In this document: positions 11,300 through 23,184 of the stretch, in pieces
Numbering within the stretch: the stretch's first letter is position 1
Layout of the letters: each line of letters opens with the position of its first letter
NCBI GenBank assembly: GCA_029204225.1
Contig: CM055108.1
Coordinates: forward strand, 46,857,486-46,921,485
Source: Diphasiastrum complanatum
Taxonomy: Eukaryota > Streptophyta > Lycopodiopsida > Lycopodiales > Lycopodiaceae
DNA: 64,000 bases
Reading direction: 5' to 3'
The notes under the pieces: model-generated
Told to the model about the DNA's origin: nothing
The model's database searches: none
The model's input: the letters and a program-made list of their open reading frames with translations, nothing else
Translations under genes and position numbers: made by a program

Positions 11300-13937
11300 T
11301 TATGACGAATTTGGATTCTTCCTTAAAACCATTGGAAAAGCGCAGGATATAGCTGTTCTTTGTGCTAGTCCCACCATGTTGTGTACATTTATGAAATGCC
11401 GCTCTTGCTTGCCAATGAGATTTTTCCATTTCTTGCAATGACCATATGCTAAGACTTCCGCTATTTCTTGCAAAGAATGCCGCATGATGCCGTAATATGT
11501 GCTACATGTCATAAAAGCATAATCTAAATCAGTACCAAAAGTATGTAAATTAACTGCACATATTTGTCTATAATAGTGTAACATCGAAATCTTACCATAT
11601 AATGTGCTATATGATCTACACCCCATGCATTTCGAACTGCATCCACAAATTCACTAGTTGTTTTCTGTATCATTATCTTTTCTCAAGTATTTCACCATGT
11701 TGTTTAATTTTTTCCAAACTTCTACTTTGTGTATACGGGTAGAACCTTCTTCTTTGAAATCTTGAGTTGCAGCTATAATTTCTTTCCAAATCGAGTAGTG
11801 AATCTTGGATTGTTTGCCAGAATAATTTGATAAAAATCTTCGAGCTTTGGATCCTCCAATGCTCGGCTTGCATGGAATATTTCTTGTTTTACCTAATAGC
11901 TTGTTGTCATTTTTTATTTTAATGTGGCCTTTATGTAAGCCTGCTTTAGACAACACATCCTCTAATCTAGAAATAGCTTCCTTCGCAGACGCCTCTGGCT
12001 CGAAATTTCATGCAAACAAAATGTGAAGATATATTATTTTTTCTATTATACGCAACTCTGCATGCAATGTACAGATATGAACATTCTGAAGAGGAATCGA
12101 TAGTACGGGTTTCCAATTAGGATCTTCTTGATCTCTTGATATTCCTGTACTCTTTGTCATGTCTTTTGTTGTCTTCATATAGTACAAACAAGGCTGTTCA
12201 GAGTTAACGCATGGGATACATTAAACATATATTTTAATGTCTTCAGATCTCCTGCTAAATGCCATTTTATTTTGAAAGTGCCAATTCCAAGAATATTGAG
12301 TGGAACTCCCTCCATGTGATTTTTTATGATGGCAGAATATGACATTCTATTAAATATCCATGAGAGAATGTCATGGTCTTCTTTCATCACCTATAAGAGA
12401 AAAAAAGAAACATAAATTATCCTCATAATATTAACACAGAAAAGATTTGCCAAATGAAATCCATATTAAATTGATTATCCCTATTAATTATGCAAAGGAA
12501 CTGTTATATTTGAAATGCTGCCAACCACCAGATATCATTTTCTGATTAAACACTGAAGTTGAGGCCTTCTGAGTCTTCTGAATCTAAAAGTGCTCCATTC
12601 ATGATCATAAGACTGGCTCTCTCCATTTTTTGTCCTTTTATAATTTCAAACTCATCTAACTTGAGAACAACTATCAACTTGTTATTGACATTCAAATTTA
12701 TGATGAATTTTAGTAGCTGATTAATATCAATAAATAAATTGTTGGAATTATTATATGCTAGACATTCTCCTTTCGAGCAATACACTTCATTGATATCAGA
12801 TGGATTACCAACTATTGTTTGCATACTTTGGTTTAACATGTCTCTTTGTTTTTTAAGATGAAATGGTCGTGGGATTAAAAACTTCTTAATACTTACCTGT
12901 GCAAATGCCTCTTGTATCATCTTAAACATTGTTGCATATGCTTCTCTACTAATGCTAAAAAATCACATGTCCCCCTGAACCAATGTAGTGTCTAATATTT
13001 TTCCAACTTCATTCATAATGCTATCAGTAACTGAAGCCTAAATCTTTTTCATTTTGTTATTATTTAACATTAATTTTATAGATTTAAAAGTCAAGATAGA
13101 GCCCAGTGAGTTTCCAATGGAAATCTCATCGGCCAAATGGTCTTCAGTAATCAATGTTGATCTGCATTGCAAACACAATGTTCATGAAAATGTTAATAGA
13201 AATCAGGACACTCATAGTATTCACAGCAGCATAATAAGCAAATCAACAGAAAGTTGAAATGAATAAATAACAAAACTAGTGATTATGAATGAATCAAAAA
13301 GTTCAAGTAATATTCAATACCAAATACGCTATAACTTACTTGAATGCACGGATTTGTCTATTTCTATGACTTTGTTTACCAGTCTTTTCCTCTTGTTGCT
13401 TCAGACCTTTCTATTGAGCACATCCATATCTTTAACAAGAGACAAATGTGAGATACGCATGGATTGAAATGCAGTTTTTATCTCATCATTACTAGTTGTA
13501 TAATGATGCAAACAAGATTTCAACCTTTGGATCTCCTTCTTGAGCATCTCATTTTCATCCAAACAACTTTTCAACTTTGTAGATTTTTCTTCGCATTCCT
13601 TTGATATTTTCCTTAATTCCTCTTCCAAATAATATATTCTTTGCATTGAATGTGCATTTCCATAGAGCATCAAATTCTCACAGTAACCCAAAAGGCCATT
13701 TTTATCATGACACATATAGATTATTAACTGACTCGCCGAATGCAAATCTGGATGTTGCAATGAACATGGATCAATAGGATACAATGTTCCTGATGACCAT
13801 AAATTTACATGCTTTAGCTTTTCCTCCCTGTATCGGACCATATCAGAAGTTGACAATTTGGGTTGCTTTGAATTTCTTGTCTTGAGTGGAGCATATTCTA
13901 GTGACAGATCCACATGAAGATGATAAAGCTTTGTCAT
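11300..13937 (-). pseudogene. decayed intron-bearing transposase-like gene
   Basis: The start is the ATG at 13937. A first exon to ~13340 has an N-terminal segment and a clear coiled coil (about residues 100-165). One in-frame TGA lies at ~13401, and the exon ends at GTAAGT. A second exon (13161 to 12897) follows TTTGCAATGCAG and has ISREAYATMFKMIQEA before GTAAGT. Further pieces read IPRPFHLKKQRDML (~12870), VLKLDEFEIIKGQ (~12670), an exon after TCTTATAG (from 12390) with FKIKWHLAGDLKTLKYMF, then VHICTLHAELRIIEKIIYLHI (~12080) and a basic C-terminal part down to ~11300. The WHLAGDLKTL and CTLHAELRIIEK blocks remind me of large transposase-like ORFs of aquatic invertebrates; this is recollection, not a search. 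Several shifts and stops make it nonfunctional. Confidence 0.5.
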
Positions 13938-13939
13938 TA

Positions 13940-14326
13940 GTATAGTAGTATAGTAACAAACAACACAATGACAATAACAAAGATGGAGATGGCGCTAAAC
14001 ACTTGTTCAACTCTGCTGGAGATAGAAATGGCACTAAACACTTGTTTGACCTTGGAGAGAGAGATGGCGTAGGCTTTGTTTCATAAATGCACTCCTAATT
14101 CAAATTTTTGAGTGTTTCCAACTATTAGGAGGGAATATTTCAGCATTTTGAATATATTTTAACTATGGTTAAGCACCAGTGAAGTTTGATGTGACTAAAC
14201 TAAGGTGCATTCATTTACATGGAAAGAAGTTAGAAAATGATATTATATCTACTTTATAGTTATCTTTCTCTCTCCTACATGGCATTTCTTATAGGGCCCT
14301 CTTTGGGCCCATATTTTCTCTAATGT
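13940..14326. other. AT-rich interval without gene
   Basis: I see no convincing coding sequence or repeat here. It includes GATGGCGCTAAACACTTGTT and a close second copy some 40 nt further (about 13988 and 14029), a small direct duplication. It separates the transposase-like gene from the copia LTR piece. Confidence 0.4.
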
Positions 14327-14453
14327 CACTATGATGTTTGTCTTTGATAATAGCGCATTTCTGTAGATTGTGCGACAATGCATGTAAAACTGCAGCAACA
14401 TGAATGGAACTAGATTAACATGAGATTTAGGAGAGCAGAATAATAAATCCAAA
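14327..14453 (-). repeat. LTR start of copia C5
   Basis: On the minus strand it begins TTTTGGATTTATT after the purine run AAGAGGGAG and matches ~120 bp at 40762-40882, where the edge reads TGTTGGATTT. That shared edge next to a polypurine tract marks the 3' LTR start of C5. The similarity fades near 14327, so the rest of the LTR is not defined. Confidence 0.6.
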
Positions 14454-16660
14454 ACTCCCTCTTAATATGGATCCATGAGTGCCTTGATCTGTAGCCTAAG
14501 CGATGCACAAAATTTGTTGTGTGCATCAATGCTCAATGCCTTAGTAAACACATCTACAATCATGTCTTGCTTTCGATAATATGTTAAGCTTATCTCTTAT
14601 CGAGAACCTTACTCCTAACATAGTGATATCAAATCTCAATGTGCTTACTTCTAGAGTGAAATCTAGAGTTGGCTGATAAGCCAATAGCACTCTGATTATC
14701 ACAAACATAATTGTAGGAGTGTACTGATCAGACTAATGTCTGACAATAAATTTCTCAACCAAATTGCTACTTTAATGGCTTCAAAAACAATAATGTATTC
14801 TACCTCTATGGAGGAAAGAGCAATAGAGGTTTTCTTACAAATGTTTCAAGAAATAGAAATACCTTTGAAGAAGAATGTAAATCCAGATGTGGATCTACAA
14901 GTATCTACATCTCCTCTCCAACTCACATCTGAATATCCACTGAGTCAATAGAGATTGTCGTTGTTGACTTTCCCATAGTAGATGCATAGGTCCATTGTAG
15001 CTCTAACGTATATCATGAATCTTACGAGAGCTTTCCCATGGATGATGCCAGGATTGAATTGGCTTAGAGAGCTAACTGCAAAATCGATGTCAGGTCTTGT
15101 ACAGACCATTGCATACATGAGAGATCCGAGTATTGATTGGTATGGATACTTTGAGACTCTCATCTGCTCCTTTTTTTGCTTAGTCTGAGAACATTGATCC
15201 CTAGACAATCGTAGGCCTAGATCCATTGGTGAGTGATTTTCTTTACAGTTGAATTCCTAGACAGTAGTGAGCTTCACCCAGATCGCCATGTTAAATTTGG
15301 AAGCCAACATCTATTTAGCATCCTTCACTTGATCAATATTGTTGCTAAAAAACAACGTGTCATCAACATATAAGGTGATGATGATGAAGGAATGACATTT
15401 GAATCGGTAGTGCTTGATTGAAAACCATGTTGGATGAGGAATGTGTTGATCCTTTAAAACCAAGCTCTTGTTGATTGTTTCAAGCCATAAAGTGCCTTAT
15501 GGAGTTTGCAAACATGGTCTTCCATACCTTCGAGAACGTATCTCTCAAGCGTACCATGTAGATATCTTCTTCAGTAACTCCATTTAGATAATTTATTTGT
15601 ACATCGAGTTTATGTATTTTGAGGTCGGCTACAACAACATATGATAGGAGTAGTCAAATCGAAGAGTGTTTGACTACTGGACTAGAAGTCTCATTGTGGT
15701 CAATATTTGGGATTTGAGAGAATCCGCGTGCCACTAATCGGGCTTTCCTTCAATCAATGCCCCCATTAGCATTGTATTTGATCTTAAAGATCCATTTGCA
15801 ATCGATAAGATTGTTGTCAATAGGTAGTTTTCTTGATCTAAGAGCAATACTCTTTGTCCATCGCTTCTCTCCAGATATCGAAGTCTGGTTGAATAAGTGC
15901 CTCTTTGACTGTAGTCAGTTCTTGAATCAAAAGACTTGCAGACTCATGAATATACCTTGTGGGTTGTGTGCACACTCCATTCGATCTTCTTGGAGGTGGC
16001 GTCGGTTCATGATCAAATCCTTGGTTGTGTTGCCCCTAAATTGTAACAACATCTTCTTCTGATTCATTGTCGAATAGTTGATTGATTGTCAGCACACTTG
16101 AACAAGAGGCTCAAATTGTCGTGTCGTAAGTAGGGGCTATCAAAGGTTTGCATGGGACTTATCTCTTGCCTTTTAAGTCAATGAACTGATCCTCGATAAA
16201 GACAATATCTCTGTTGAATAAGATCTGTTGAGTATCGGAGTCATACAGCTTGTAAATATTTTCAGAGAAAGTGTAACCAACAAGGATGGTTCTGAGACTT
16301 TGGAAGTCAAATTTCTTCCTTGTCTCCTTCGAGATGTGCGCGTAAGCGATGCATTAACACTCGTAGGCTCTTCATTGAAGGCTTAGATGTTGTCCAAACC
16401 TCATAGGGTGTCTTTCCCGAGAGCGCTCTTGTCGAACATCTGTTCTGGATGTAAGCTGCAATGGAGATAGCTTCAGCCCAGAAACTCTTTGGTAATGATG
16501 CTGAGCTAGCATGAATTTGGCTGACTCAATCAGGGTATGATTCTGCCTCTCAGCTAGCCCATTTGATTGAGGCGAATAGGGAGTAATGAACTGTTGTTCG
16601 ATGCCTTGGCTTTGGCAGTAATCCCTCATATTCTGTTGAAGCTTGTTGTAGAAACTTAAA
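14454..16660 (-). pseudogene. pol: copia integrase, RT and RNase H pseudogene (C5)
   Basis: A heavily decayed copia pol lies on the minus strand. The integrase Glu region is clear at 16629-16500 (ITPYSPQSNGLAERQNHT). Further on, the RT catalytic YVDD can be read near 15365, and the end of RT gives ILGSLMYAMVCTRPDI near 15130. RNase H carries CDNQSAIGLS and SRSKHIEISYHYVRSKV near 14700-14600. The copy ends beside the LTR start at 14453. Gag, protease and the N-terminal integrase are missing; sequence upstream of ~16660 belongs to a different (gypsy) LTR. Many stops and shifts are present. Confidence 0.75.
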
Positions 16661-16752
16661 AAGTGGGAGAATCTCTACATCCCTATACTACTCCCGTAAG
16701 TAGATCTAGCCATCGTGTAAACTAGAAATACTTCCAACATTGGCGCCGTTGC
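16660..16752 (+). repeat. gypsy 5' LTR end and primer binding site (G6)
   Basis: TGGCGCCGTTGC at 16741-16752 matches the start of the primer site TGGCGCCGTTGCCGGGGA found in plant gypsy elements. It is preceded by an LTR-like end, CTTCCAACA. Only ~80 bp of LTR remain before C5 coding sequence begins, so the junction near 16660 is a truncation. Confidence 0.5.
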
Positions 16753-17636
16753 ATCTTTTTAAGTATTTTTTTACCTAGCTTCTTCTCCTTTTTGTTTTCT
16801 TGCTTCCGTGTTGTATGTTTGCTTGTTTTCTTGTCTCTATCTACCAACAAACAACACGCATCGTCTCTCCGGGTCCTACATGAGCTGTGGAACAACTTCT
16901 CAAGCCGAGGGGAAGCAACAAAAGAGTCAACTTGGGCATTTTCTTCAAAAGAAGTGACCCAAGTGACATTTTTAAAAACCAAATAGGTATATCAAAATTC
17001 GCCAGCCTGTCTGTAGCCCTAACAGACTCTGATCTTTCATTCTATGACCTCCATAAATCTTGACCACGGTCAAATTATGAAAAAACATCCTGATATACTG
17101 TCAAAATCCCTTATTTCTCACCCAAATCTGTCCTAAAAATCGCCGGCCTCACTAAGGCTAGATCTCATCAAGATTAGTCCTCCAACAGCCCCGCAAATTC
17201 TATCTCAGAGATTTTGTCTGTTTATTGTCAGAAAATTACATTTTTTCTCATATTCCCTATTTGTCAGTCAAACCTCTCTATTAGAATTCGCCATCAAGCC
17301 TCAGAATTTGTTCTCAAAGAATACAATTTCCCTGTCCTACCCATGAATTCTGAAACTACAATTTTTTTTCAGAAAATCTATAAAAATCACTATTTTGACA
17401 TTCAGAACTCTCTTTCAGAATTCGCGAGTATTACAATATGATTTATCAGCCTCTCCACGATTTCTCAGCCTGTCTTACACTATCAATTCTGCATGCAAAC
17501 TGCATTTTTGCCAAGTACAGTACTGACCTGCTCATCTGTATTCTGCATCATGTCTCGTGACTGTGCTGAATCTTCTAATCCGGCTCCTCCATGACTAGAA
17601 TAAAGAATTCCACGTATCGATGCACCAAAGTAAAAT
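16753..17636 (+). other. noncoding leader of gypsy element G6
   Basis: This stretch follows the primer site and has no long ORF. It contains recurring AATTCGCC-type motifs (about 16997, 17138, 17285 and 17418) and repeated CAGCCT or AGCCTCAG pieces. It stops at the end of the E1-A LTR (17637), which probably inserted into it. The gag that should follow is not adjacent; G4 gag could be it if the inversion described in the findings is undone. Confidence 0.45.
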
Positions 17637-18398
17637 TGTAGTGGGTTTCTTTCCTTGCCTAACCTGAATCCAAGATCTAGTCAATCTAGCATCAAAGAGA
17701 CGGAGTTAGTTGTCACATGTAGGTCCGTTCCTATGAGAGCGATAGTTTAGTCTAGATTTCAACATGAATGGAGGATTCACATCTATCTCTACATCCATTA
17801 ACCATAATCTTTAACACTATACATCCCTTAACACTTACAATCCCTTAACACTACACATCCACAACAAAGATAGCTTACTCTTTCTCTCTCTCCCTTTTTC
17901 TCTCATAAAAAGTATAATAACATACAATCCCAATAACACTCAGATCCAACAATTAGCAAAATCCAAATAAGAGAGATGGAGGAAAAGTGATAGAGAGCAA
18001 GGACATTCATCAATCCATTTCTGAAGAGAACCAATTTGCTTTATTGAAATGAGGAAATGAACATGAGGAGCAGCTTGAGTTGGTCCCTTCTTATAGTAGA
18101 GAGGAGGACCCTGGCCTCTGAATCCTATTGGTCCAGTCTTGCCTCTCTTTTTATTCAAATTTAAAAAAGTGTGGGACCCATCAAAATTGGAGGGAAACCC
18201 AACTTCATTCACTAACTTGACATTTAGACCTTGCGACATTAAAAGTCCTACAAAAAGGCCTAAAGTCCTTTTATTAACATTCTAATTAATCAAATAACTA
18301 TGTGATCATTGGGTCGGACTTACACACGCAGGGTGCCAAATCCCTCTCACTAATTAACTAGGGTTAGGGTTGCCTTGAGATCCCCAAACCCTCCAACA
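17637..18398 (-). repeat. 3' LTR of E1-A
   Basis: Read on the minus strand, this 762 bp LTR starts TGTTGGAGGG after the purine run GGTGGGGGATAC and ends CCCACTACA. Related copies are at 36427-37164 (minus, full) and 28665-29107 (plus, 5'-truncated). It contains a TC-rich simple tract near 17880-17905 and an AATAAAG piece near 18040. The flank on the 3' side is AAAAT (17632-17636). Confidence 0.85.
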
Positions 18399-18449
18399 GT
18401 ATCCCCCACCAAAACTTGTGGCGGTCCCACAACACCTGCAATATGCAGT

Positions 18450-20215
18450 AATTGGGGACTTTTATTGGCTTCACGCTGAATCTTGATTAAATGATGCTGC
18501 ACCTTCTCCATAAAATCAAGGTGTGTAGTATTAAAATCCAAATTGTATGGTAGGAAACAACGGTGGGCTTCGACAATCCACTTGGAGGTTGTCCATGATG
18601 TGAAGCTTGATTCCTATGAGCCTCCCATATTGCCGCACAAAATATAAACTAGCAACCGGCAACTGATCTTTGATTTGCTCTGAGGCCATCGGCTTATTTG
18701 GATCGAATGCCAGAGGAGGGAGTCAATTGTAACATCTGGTTGCCATTGACGCTAACAAAGTTAGATTTTTAGCAAACCTTGCCGATCGTCGCACCATTGG
18801 ATCTGGAGAGTGGACATACTCTCGTTGATAGGATTGTAAGACACGGTGGAAATCCAATAAGATGGTCCAGTTGTAAGGCCGATGGATGATTGGCCAATTA
18901 GGCGTATGGATGGTGATCTTGTCCATAGCCAATCCCAAATCTTTCCATTTATTTCTTCGCAGCATTGGCACATAATAGGGATCTACCCGCAATCGGCGAG
19001 GGCTGACGATGTAACTCCTAATTGATTCCGGAGTTTCCTCAAAAACCGTGATTCTCCATGCCGGTTGCTCTCCCAATGCAAGTATTTTGTCCAACTTTTT
19101 GTCGGCCTCGATCTTGGAGGTCTTAAACTTCAGATTCCATCCACCACGTGAGGACTCATGCAGATGTTGCTTTAAGAAGGTCTAGATCTGGTCCTTGACG
19201 CTGATGGGCCTTCTGAATAGAGGTGTTGTCCTTGATGAAGATGGACCCGCTTGTACTGCCGGTATGGTTGGTGGTTGATCTGCTATATCTGGAGCTCCCC
19301 CCTGGTCCATGCTCGAATCAACCCATGTATCCATTGGTACAGCTTTTTGGCGTGGAGGGGAGAATTGCGGCATGACTGGTACGGGGATTTGTGGTCCGGC
19401 TTCCAACACTCGAATGGCTGCCTTTTCATAGGCGGTGATGGTCTCTTTAGCCTTTGCCAACTCGGTTGAAGCTGCTCCTTTGAACCTGTCAAAACGGCCT
19501 TGAAATCCCTGAAGGGCCACTTTGTATGTCTCCACTTTTTTGAACAAATAAGAAATTTTCGTCGGTGTGACCAGATCATCTGTTGTTTATGTTTGAAGAT
19601 ACACATCATGCTCAAGGGTGGTCGCATCCAATTCACCTTGAAGCCACATGCGATCTTGTTCAGCCATCTGTAATTGCCCCTTCAGCAGCTGCACCTGTTG
19701 CTTTGCATCCTGCACGGCCTTATCCACCTGATCTTGTTCGGTTGTCAGGGCATTTTGCAAGGAGCTGATGTATTCTTCCAAGCGATCAGCTTGTTGCTGG
19801 GCCAACTTCTTTTCGGCTTCAGTCTTGTCTTTGTGTTGTTTGGCAATCTTCAACACTCGATCCAGGTGGACAAATTTCTGGCTGATCAGAGTGTTTTCGG
19901 ACCCCAGATCAGAGATTCTATGCTCCATTTTCTTTTTCTTATCCAGCATTGACTGGATCACTTGCGCAAGGCTTGAAACCAAACCTAGAGCATCCCCAAA
20001 ATTGTGGAGGCGACAGTAGCAGGAGGACCTGATTGAGCTGTCCTTGGTTGGCGTGGAATAGGTGCCACTACGTCTTCTTCTTCATAAAGGTCTTCCTCTT
20101 CAAACCCTTCAGGCACTCTGGCGTCGAACTATTTTGGTGACTTTACAGCTTTGTCGACCTGAAGTGTGGCTGGACTATCTTCCGTATGAGGTTGCTGGCT
20201 GACATCTTCAACACC
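18450..20215 (-). pseudogene. accessory ORF, coiled coil and C-terminal half (E1-A)
   Basis: This is the 3' half of the E1 accessory ORF. From high to low coordinates it reads an acidic segment (EGFEEEDLYEEEDVVAPIPR ~20090), a long heptad-rich coiled coil (about 19980-19590, with KKLAQQQADRLEEY), a linker rich in Pro/Ser (RTTPLFRRP ~19215), and a C-terminal globular domain (WRITVFEETPESIRSY, VDPYYVPMLRRNKWKDLGL, ~19050-18930). Copy B has the same order. Several stops and shifts interrupt it. Near its end the frame passes, without the stop present in B, across the polypurine tract into the LTR. The reading starts abruptly at the C2 insertion site (20216-20220). Its function is unknown; the coiled coil suggests self-association. 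Confidence 0.75.
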
Positions 20216-20220
20216 AATAG

Positions 20221-20874
20221 TGTGAAAAAAAGTGGATCTTGAATGGATCCAAACTCCCAAAATACTTGGCTAAGATCTTTGCACAACAAGCTACAAAAGC
20301 TAGAAATGGCAAAGCATCCTAATGCTACCTTTGATACACATGAACTTGACAAAGCATTCAAGAGACAAAGGAAACTAGTAAAAGGTACTGATGGTAGCCA
20401 AAAACAACAGCATACCAGCCCTACAACATCAGCCCACCACTTTTGGAAACCTCTTAAGTTCATACACAAAAGCTTGAAGACAATACACAAAGCAATGCTC
20501 TCAATGGAGGAAGAAACTGTGACAATGATCTATTGATCTCTCTCAACAATACAATAAGTTTCTCCAACCTGTTCTCCACGAATCTCAGCCTAATATAGGT
20601 GAGAGAGATGACTCTCTCCTCTCTCTAGAACCTAGGACCCAATTTTAGGACACCAGTAACCTAAAATAGCCAATTTTGGCCTATATGTCCAAATAACATG
20701 ATTTTGGTGTCATTTCGAAGGTCCTGAAGTTTGAGACTTCTTCAACATGAAATATATACTAAAATAAAAGTATCTAGGCCTCTCTCACAGGTGTGAATGG
20801 CTAGATCCAAAACTATGTACAAAAATTGCCAATTTAGGCCTCAAACTAGCTAGGAAATGTTGACAATTTTCACA
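20221..20874 (-). repeat. 3' LTR of copia C2 inside E1-A
   Basis: On the minus strand this 654 bp LTR runs TGTGAAAATTG to TTTTTTTTCACA, giving perfect inverted ends TGTGAAAA/TTTTCACA. GAAGAGGGAG, a polypurine tract, precedes it on that strand. After it comes CTATT and then E1 coding sequence. The same LTR, 5' portion, lies on the plus strand at 31278-31693 after CTGTT. E1-B has the uninterrupted site with CTGTT at 38991-38995. Confidence 0.85.
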
Positions 20875-21589
20875 CTCCCTCTTCAACTTAACTTGCTAGT
20901 TTTACAACACTACTTTTCTCCAACCTAAGAATGATCTCCATCATGATAGTAGATCTCTTCTCAAGTGTTCTAATATGTACAACATGAAGTACAACATAAT
21001 TGATATAGCTAATAGTGCCCATATAGGATGTTTCACTATTTCTTACATCAATTTTACATAGAATGGTGAACAAGATACATGTAAAAGAACATAGAATCAT
21101 AATGAAAGGATTCCTCCATGTATCTACCTTTGAATTCTCTATAAAACAGCAGCAAACAAGTTGTAAGTGAAAGTAACTAACAAGTGTTTGCATGCCTCCT
21201 CCGCATTCCACTATGCCCATAGTGAATGCACCATGTATCTCCATGAATGAACCTCCATCACCACCTTGCCTTTGTAGATATCCAATCCATGAAAGCCCTT
21301 GAGTGAATGAATGCCAAAATGATGTGTTCTCTGCTCCATTTGAATGAGCAAAACCTAAACTTGAAATACGTGAAGTATCTCCACAAGATTTGCATACAAT
21401 GCTTGATCCTACATTGTATACAATTTGCCAATTTGCCAACACTAGGATGCTAGATCTTGAACTTTGATCAAAAGTAAACATATTGACCACTTCAATATCT
21501 TTCAAGATTTGAATGAATGCATGTACTTGATCATAAAAACCAGCAATGAGTGACATATATAGATTGACGAAGATTATAATAAAAAACAA
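20875..21589 (-). other. 3' internal tail of copia C2, possibly mixed
   Basis: The minus-strand frame here (stop at 20888) ends RLEKSSVVKLAS just before the polypurine tract, resembling the position and wording of the copia C-terminus in C1 (VISKARFEEECEK). Farther upstream it has hydrophobic, cysteine-rich sequence (QLVCCCFIENS) without copia motifs. A border between C2 and neighbouring CACTA-like sequence probably lies within or at the end of this stretch. I cannot place it precisely. Confidence 0.35.
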
Positions 21590-21611
21590 TCATATAAAAT
21601 TAACAAACCTC

Positions 21612-21930
21612 AACGTCTTCCAAATTCGATGATTGACCTTCTTCTTTTCGTCCAAACTTCCACAAATGATTTTCATCAATGCGTCTTTTACACATCTTTT
21701 GTCCATCACACTTGAGGCATGTGCACCATATTTTATTTTGAAAAGAATTTCTCTATGAGAAACAAAATTCAAGTACATGTCACTTTAGCACAGTATTTTA
21801 ACTTATAATAACAAAGTTTTATGAACAAGAACACATGCATGTTTATTACTTACCCTGTTAACTTGAGTACTGTCTTCATCGCTAGACTGATCTGAATGTA
21901 ATTCATCTCGTTGTGATGAACTGCATATAT
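21612..21930 (-). pseudogene. two coding exons with splice sites, unrecognised
   Basis: On the minus strand two short exons have good borders. One lies near 21930-21874, after TATATGCAG and before GGTAAGT, and reads ELHSDQSSDEDSTQVN. The other lies at ~21753-21612, after TTTCTCATAG and before GTTTGT, and reads KIKYGAHASSVMDKRCVKDA and then KVNHRIWKTL. They are divergent from the gene at 22209 and may belong to the same DNA transposon. No family is recognised, and upstream and downstream exons are not secure. Confidence 0.35.
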
Positions 21931-22208
21931 GCACAAGTACAAAACGCAAATAACATAAAATTATTGTATGATTCTAATGTTTTAATTTTTAGAAATACCT
22001 ATTCTTATACATTGTTGCTTACATGATTCTTATGCCAATCTTGGTGCAGGTTTGAGCTCTACACACATATCTCTCTTCTTTTGTTAACACAGGTATGAAA
22101 GTCCCACTCCAATATGCATTAAAGTTCTATAATCAATTTTTTTTTCTACTTCATTTCAATATATTAGGGTTTATTGTAATGTATTGTATGTTTATGAATG
22201 TAGTAATC

Positions 22209-23184
22209 ATGTTGAGGTCAGGCAGTGGTGAAAGCTTGGGAGACTTTAAAAAAACTTTATATGAATCATTAACTCATGAGCAAAGAACACAACTGCAAAT
22301 ATGCTTAGCCAAAAATGAGGGTAGTCCCTTACAAGAGGCCGCGGCTCCCACCCCCACCGAAGAGTCATCCACAAATCCTTATTATGACGTGGATCCTCAA
22401 GGCAATATAATTGTCAATAGAAAAGGAAGGGTGATTTTGAACCGACTTTATTCTTTATGCCAACGTCATTTTGGCGACAAATTATTTAGTAAATGGTCCG
22501 AACAACCTGCCGCCGATAAACGACAGGTTATTAGTACCCTTCGTGACGAATTACAACGAGAAGAGAAATTAGAGGAGAAGGAAATTCATAAGCATATGAG
22601 CTTATGGATTAGGCATTGTCGTGATATGGCACAACAAGCTTATAGGGACGGGCAATCCAATCCTTCCCGGTGTCCAAGAAATGATTGGAATCGTGTAAAA
22701 ATGGATGAACGAACACCAGATAAATACAAGATTCAGAAAGATGTTGCGACCGCTAGGATGCATGGGATAGGCAATCCAAGATTGGGCTTGAGTGGAAAGG
22801 TGGGATTGCAAGCAAACATGGTAAGTGGACTTACACTACTTCTATAGTTTATCTTTGATTTTATATGCTTTTATTTTTTAATATGCATTATGACTAGCTG
22901 CTTCAACGTAGCCCTAAATTAATTTCAACTTCAATTGAATGCATGGATAGTTGGCGGACTATGGACATCTGCCAACTAAGGAGGAGTACGAATCATACGA
23001 CGCATTAGTCGACAAACTAAAAAATGAGGGTCATCCTCCAAATGTAAGTACTAGTTTTTGTATTTATACTAATGTGGTTTGTATTTCGACGTCTTATTTA
23101 ATTTAATACGATCAAGCATTAAATATTAATGTAGTTTGTTTGTTTGTGTTCATGCAGACTGGACGACACGACGACGACAAGTAG
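22209..23184 (+). CDS. three-exon gene resembling a CACTA-associated Ptta/En-Spm protein
   Basis: Exon 1 (22209-22820, from an ATG reading MLRSGSGESLG) ends ATG before GTAAGT. Exon 2 is 22951-23043 and also ends before GTAAGT. Exon 3 is 23158-23184, after CATGCAG, and ends with TAG. The joined length is 732 nt, 243 residues, with phase kept and no internal stop, so this is one of the few intact genes here. The protein has RKGRVILNRLYSLCQRHFGD, a KWSEQPAADKRQVISTLRDE block, an RNDWNRVKMDERTPDKYKI block and an ARMHGIGNPRLGLSGKVGLQ block. That order (W-rich N part, K/R-rich middle, ending near a G-rich S..G motif) is like plant Ptta/En-Spm proteins, but I cannot confirm it. An in-frame ATG at 22095 would add a hydrophobic stretch and is less likely. 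Confidence 0.55.

Noticed and set aside
16792-16986. Frames on both strands in the G6 leader
   Set aside because: Short, overlapping on opposite strands and without motifs; the stretch lies directly after a primer binding site, so it is leader.
20243-20536. Plus-strand frame of 97 codons
   Set aside because: It is antisense to the C2 LTR, and its reading depends on LTR sequence; no motif.
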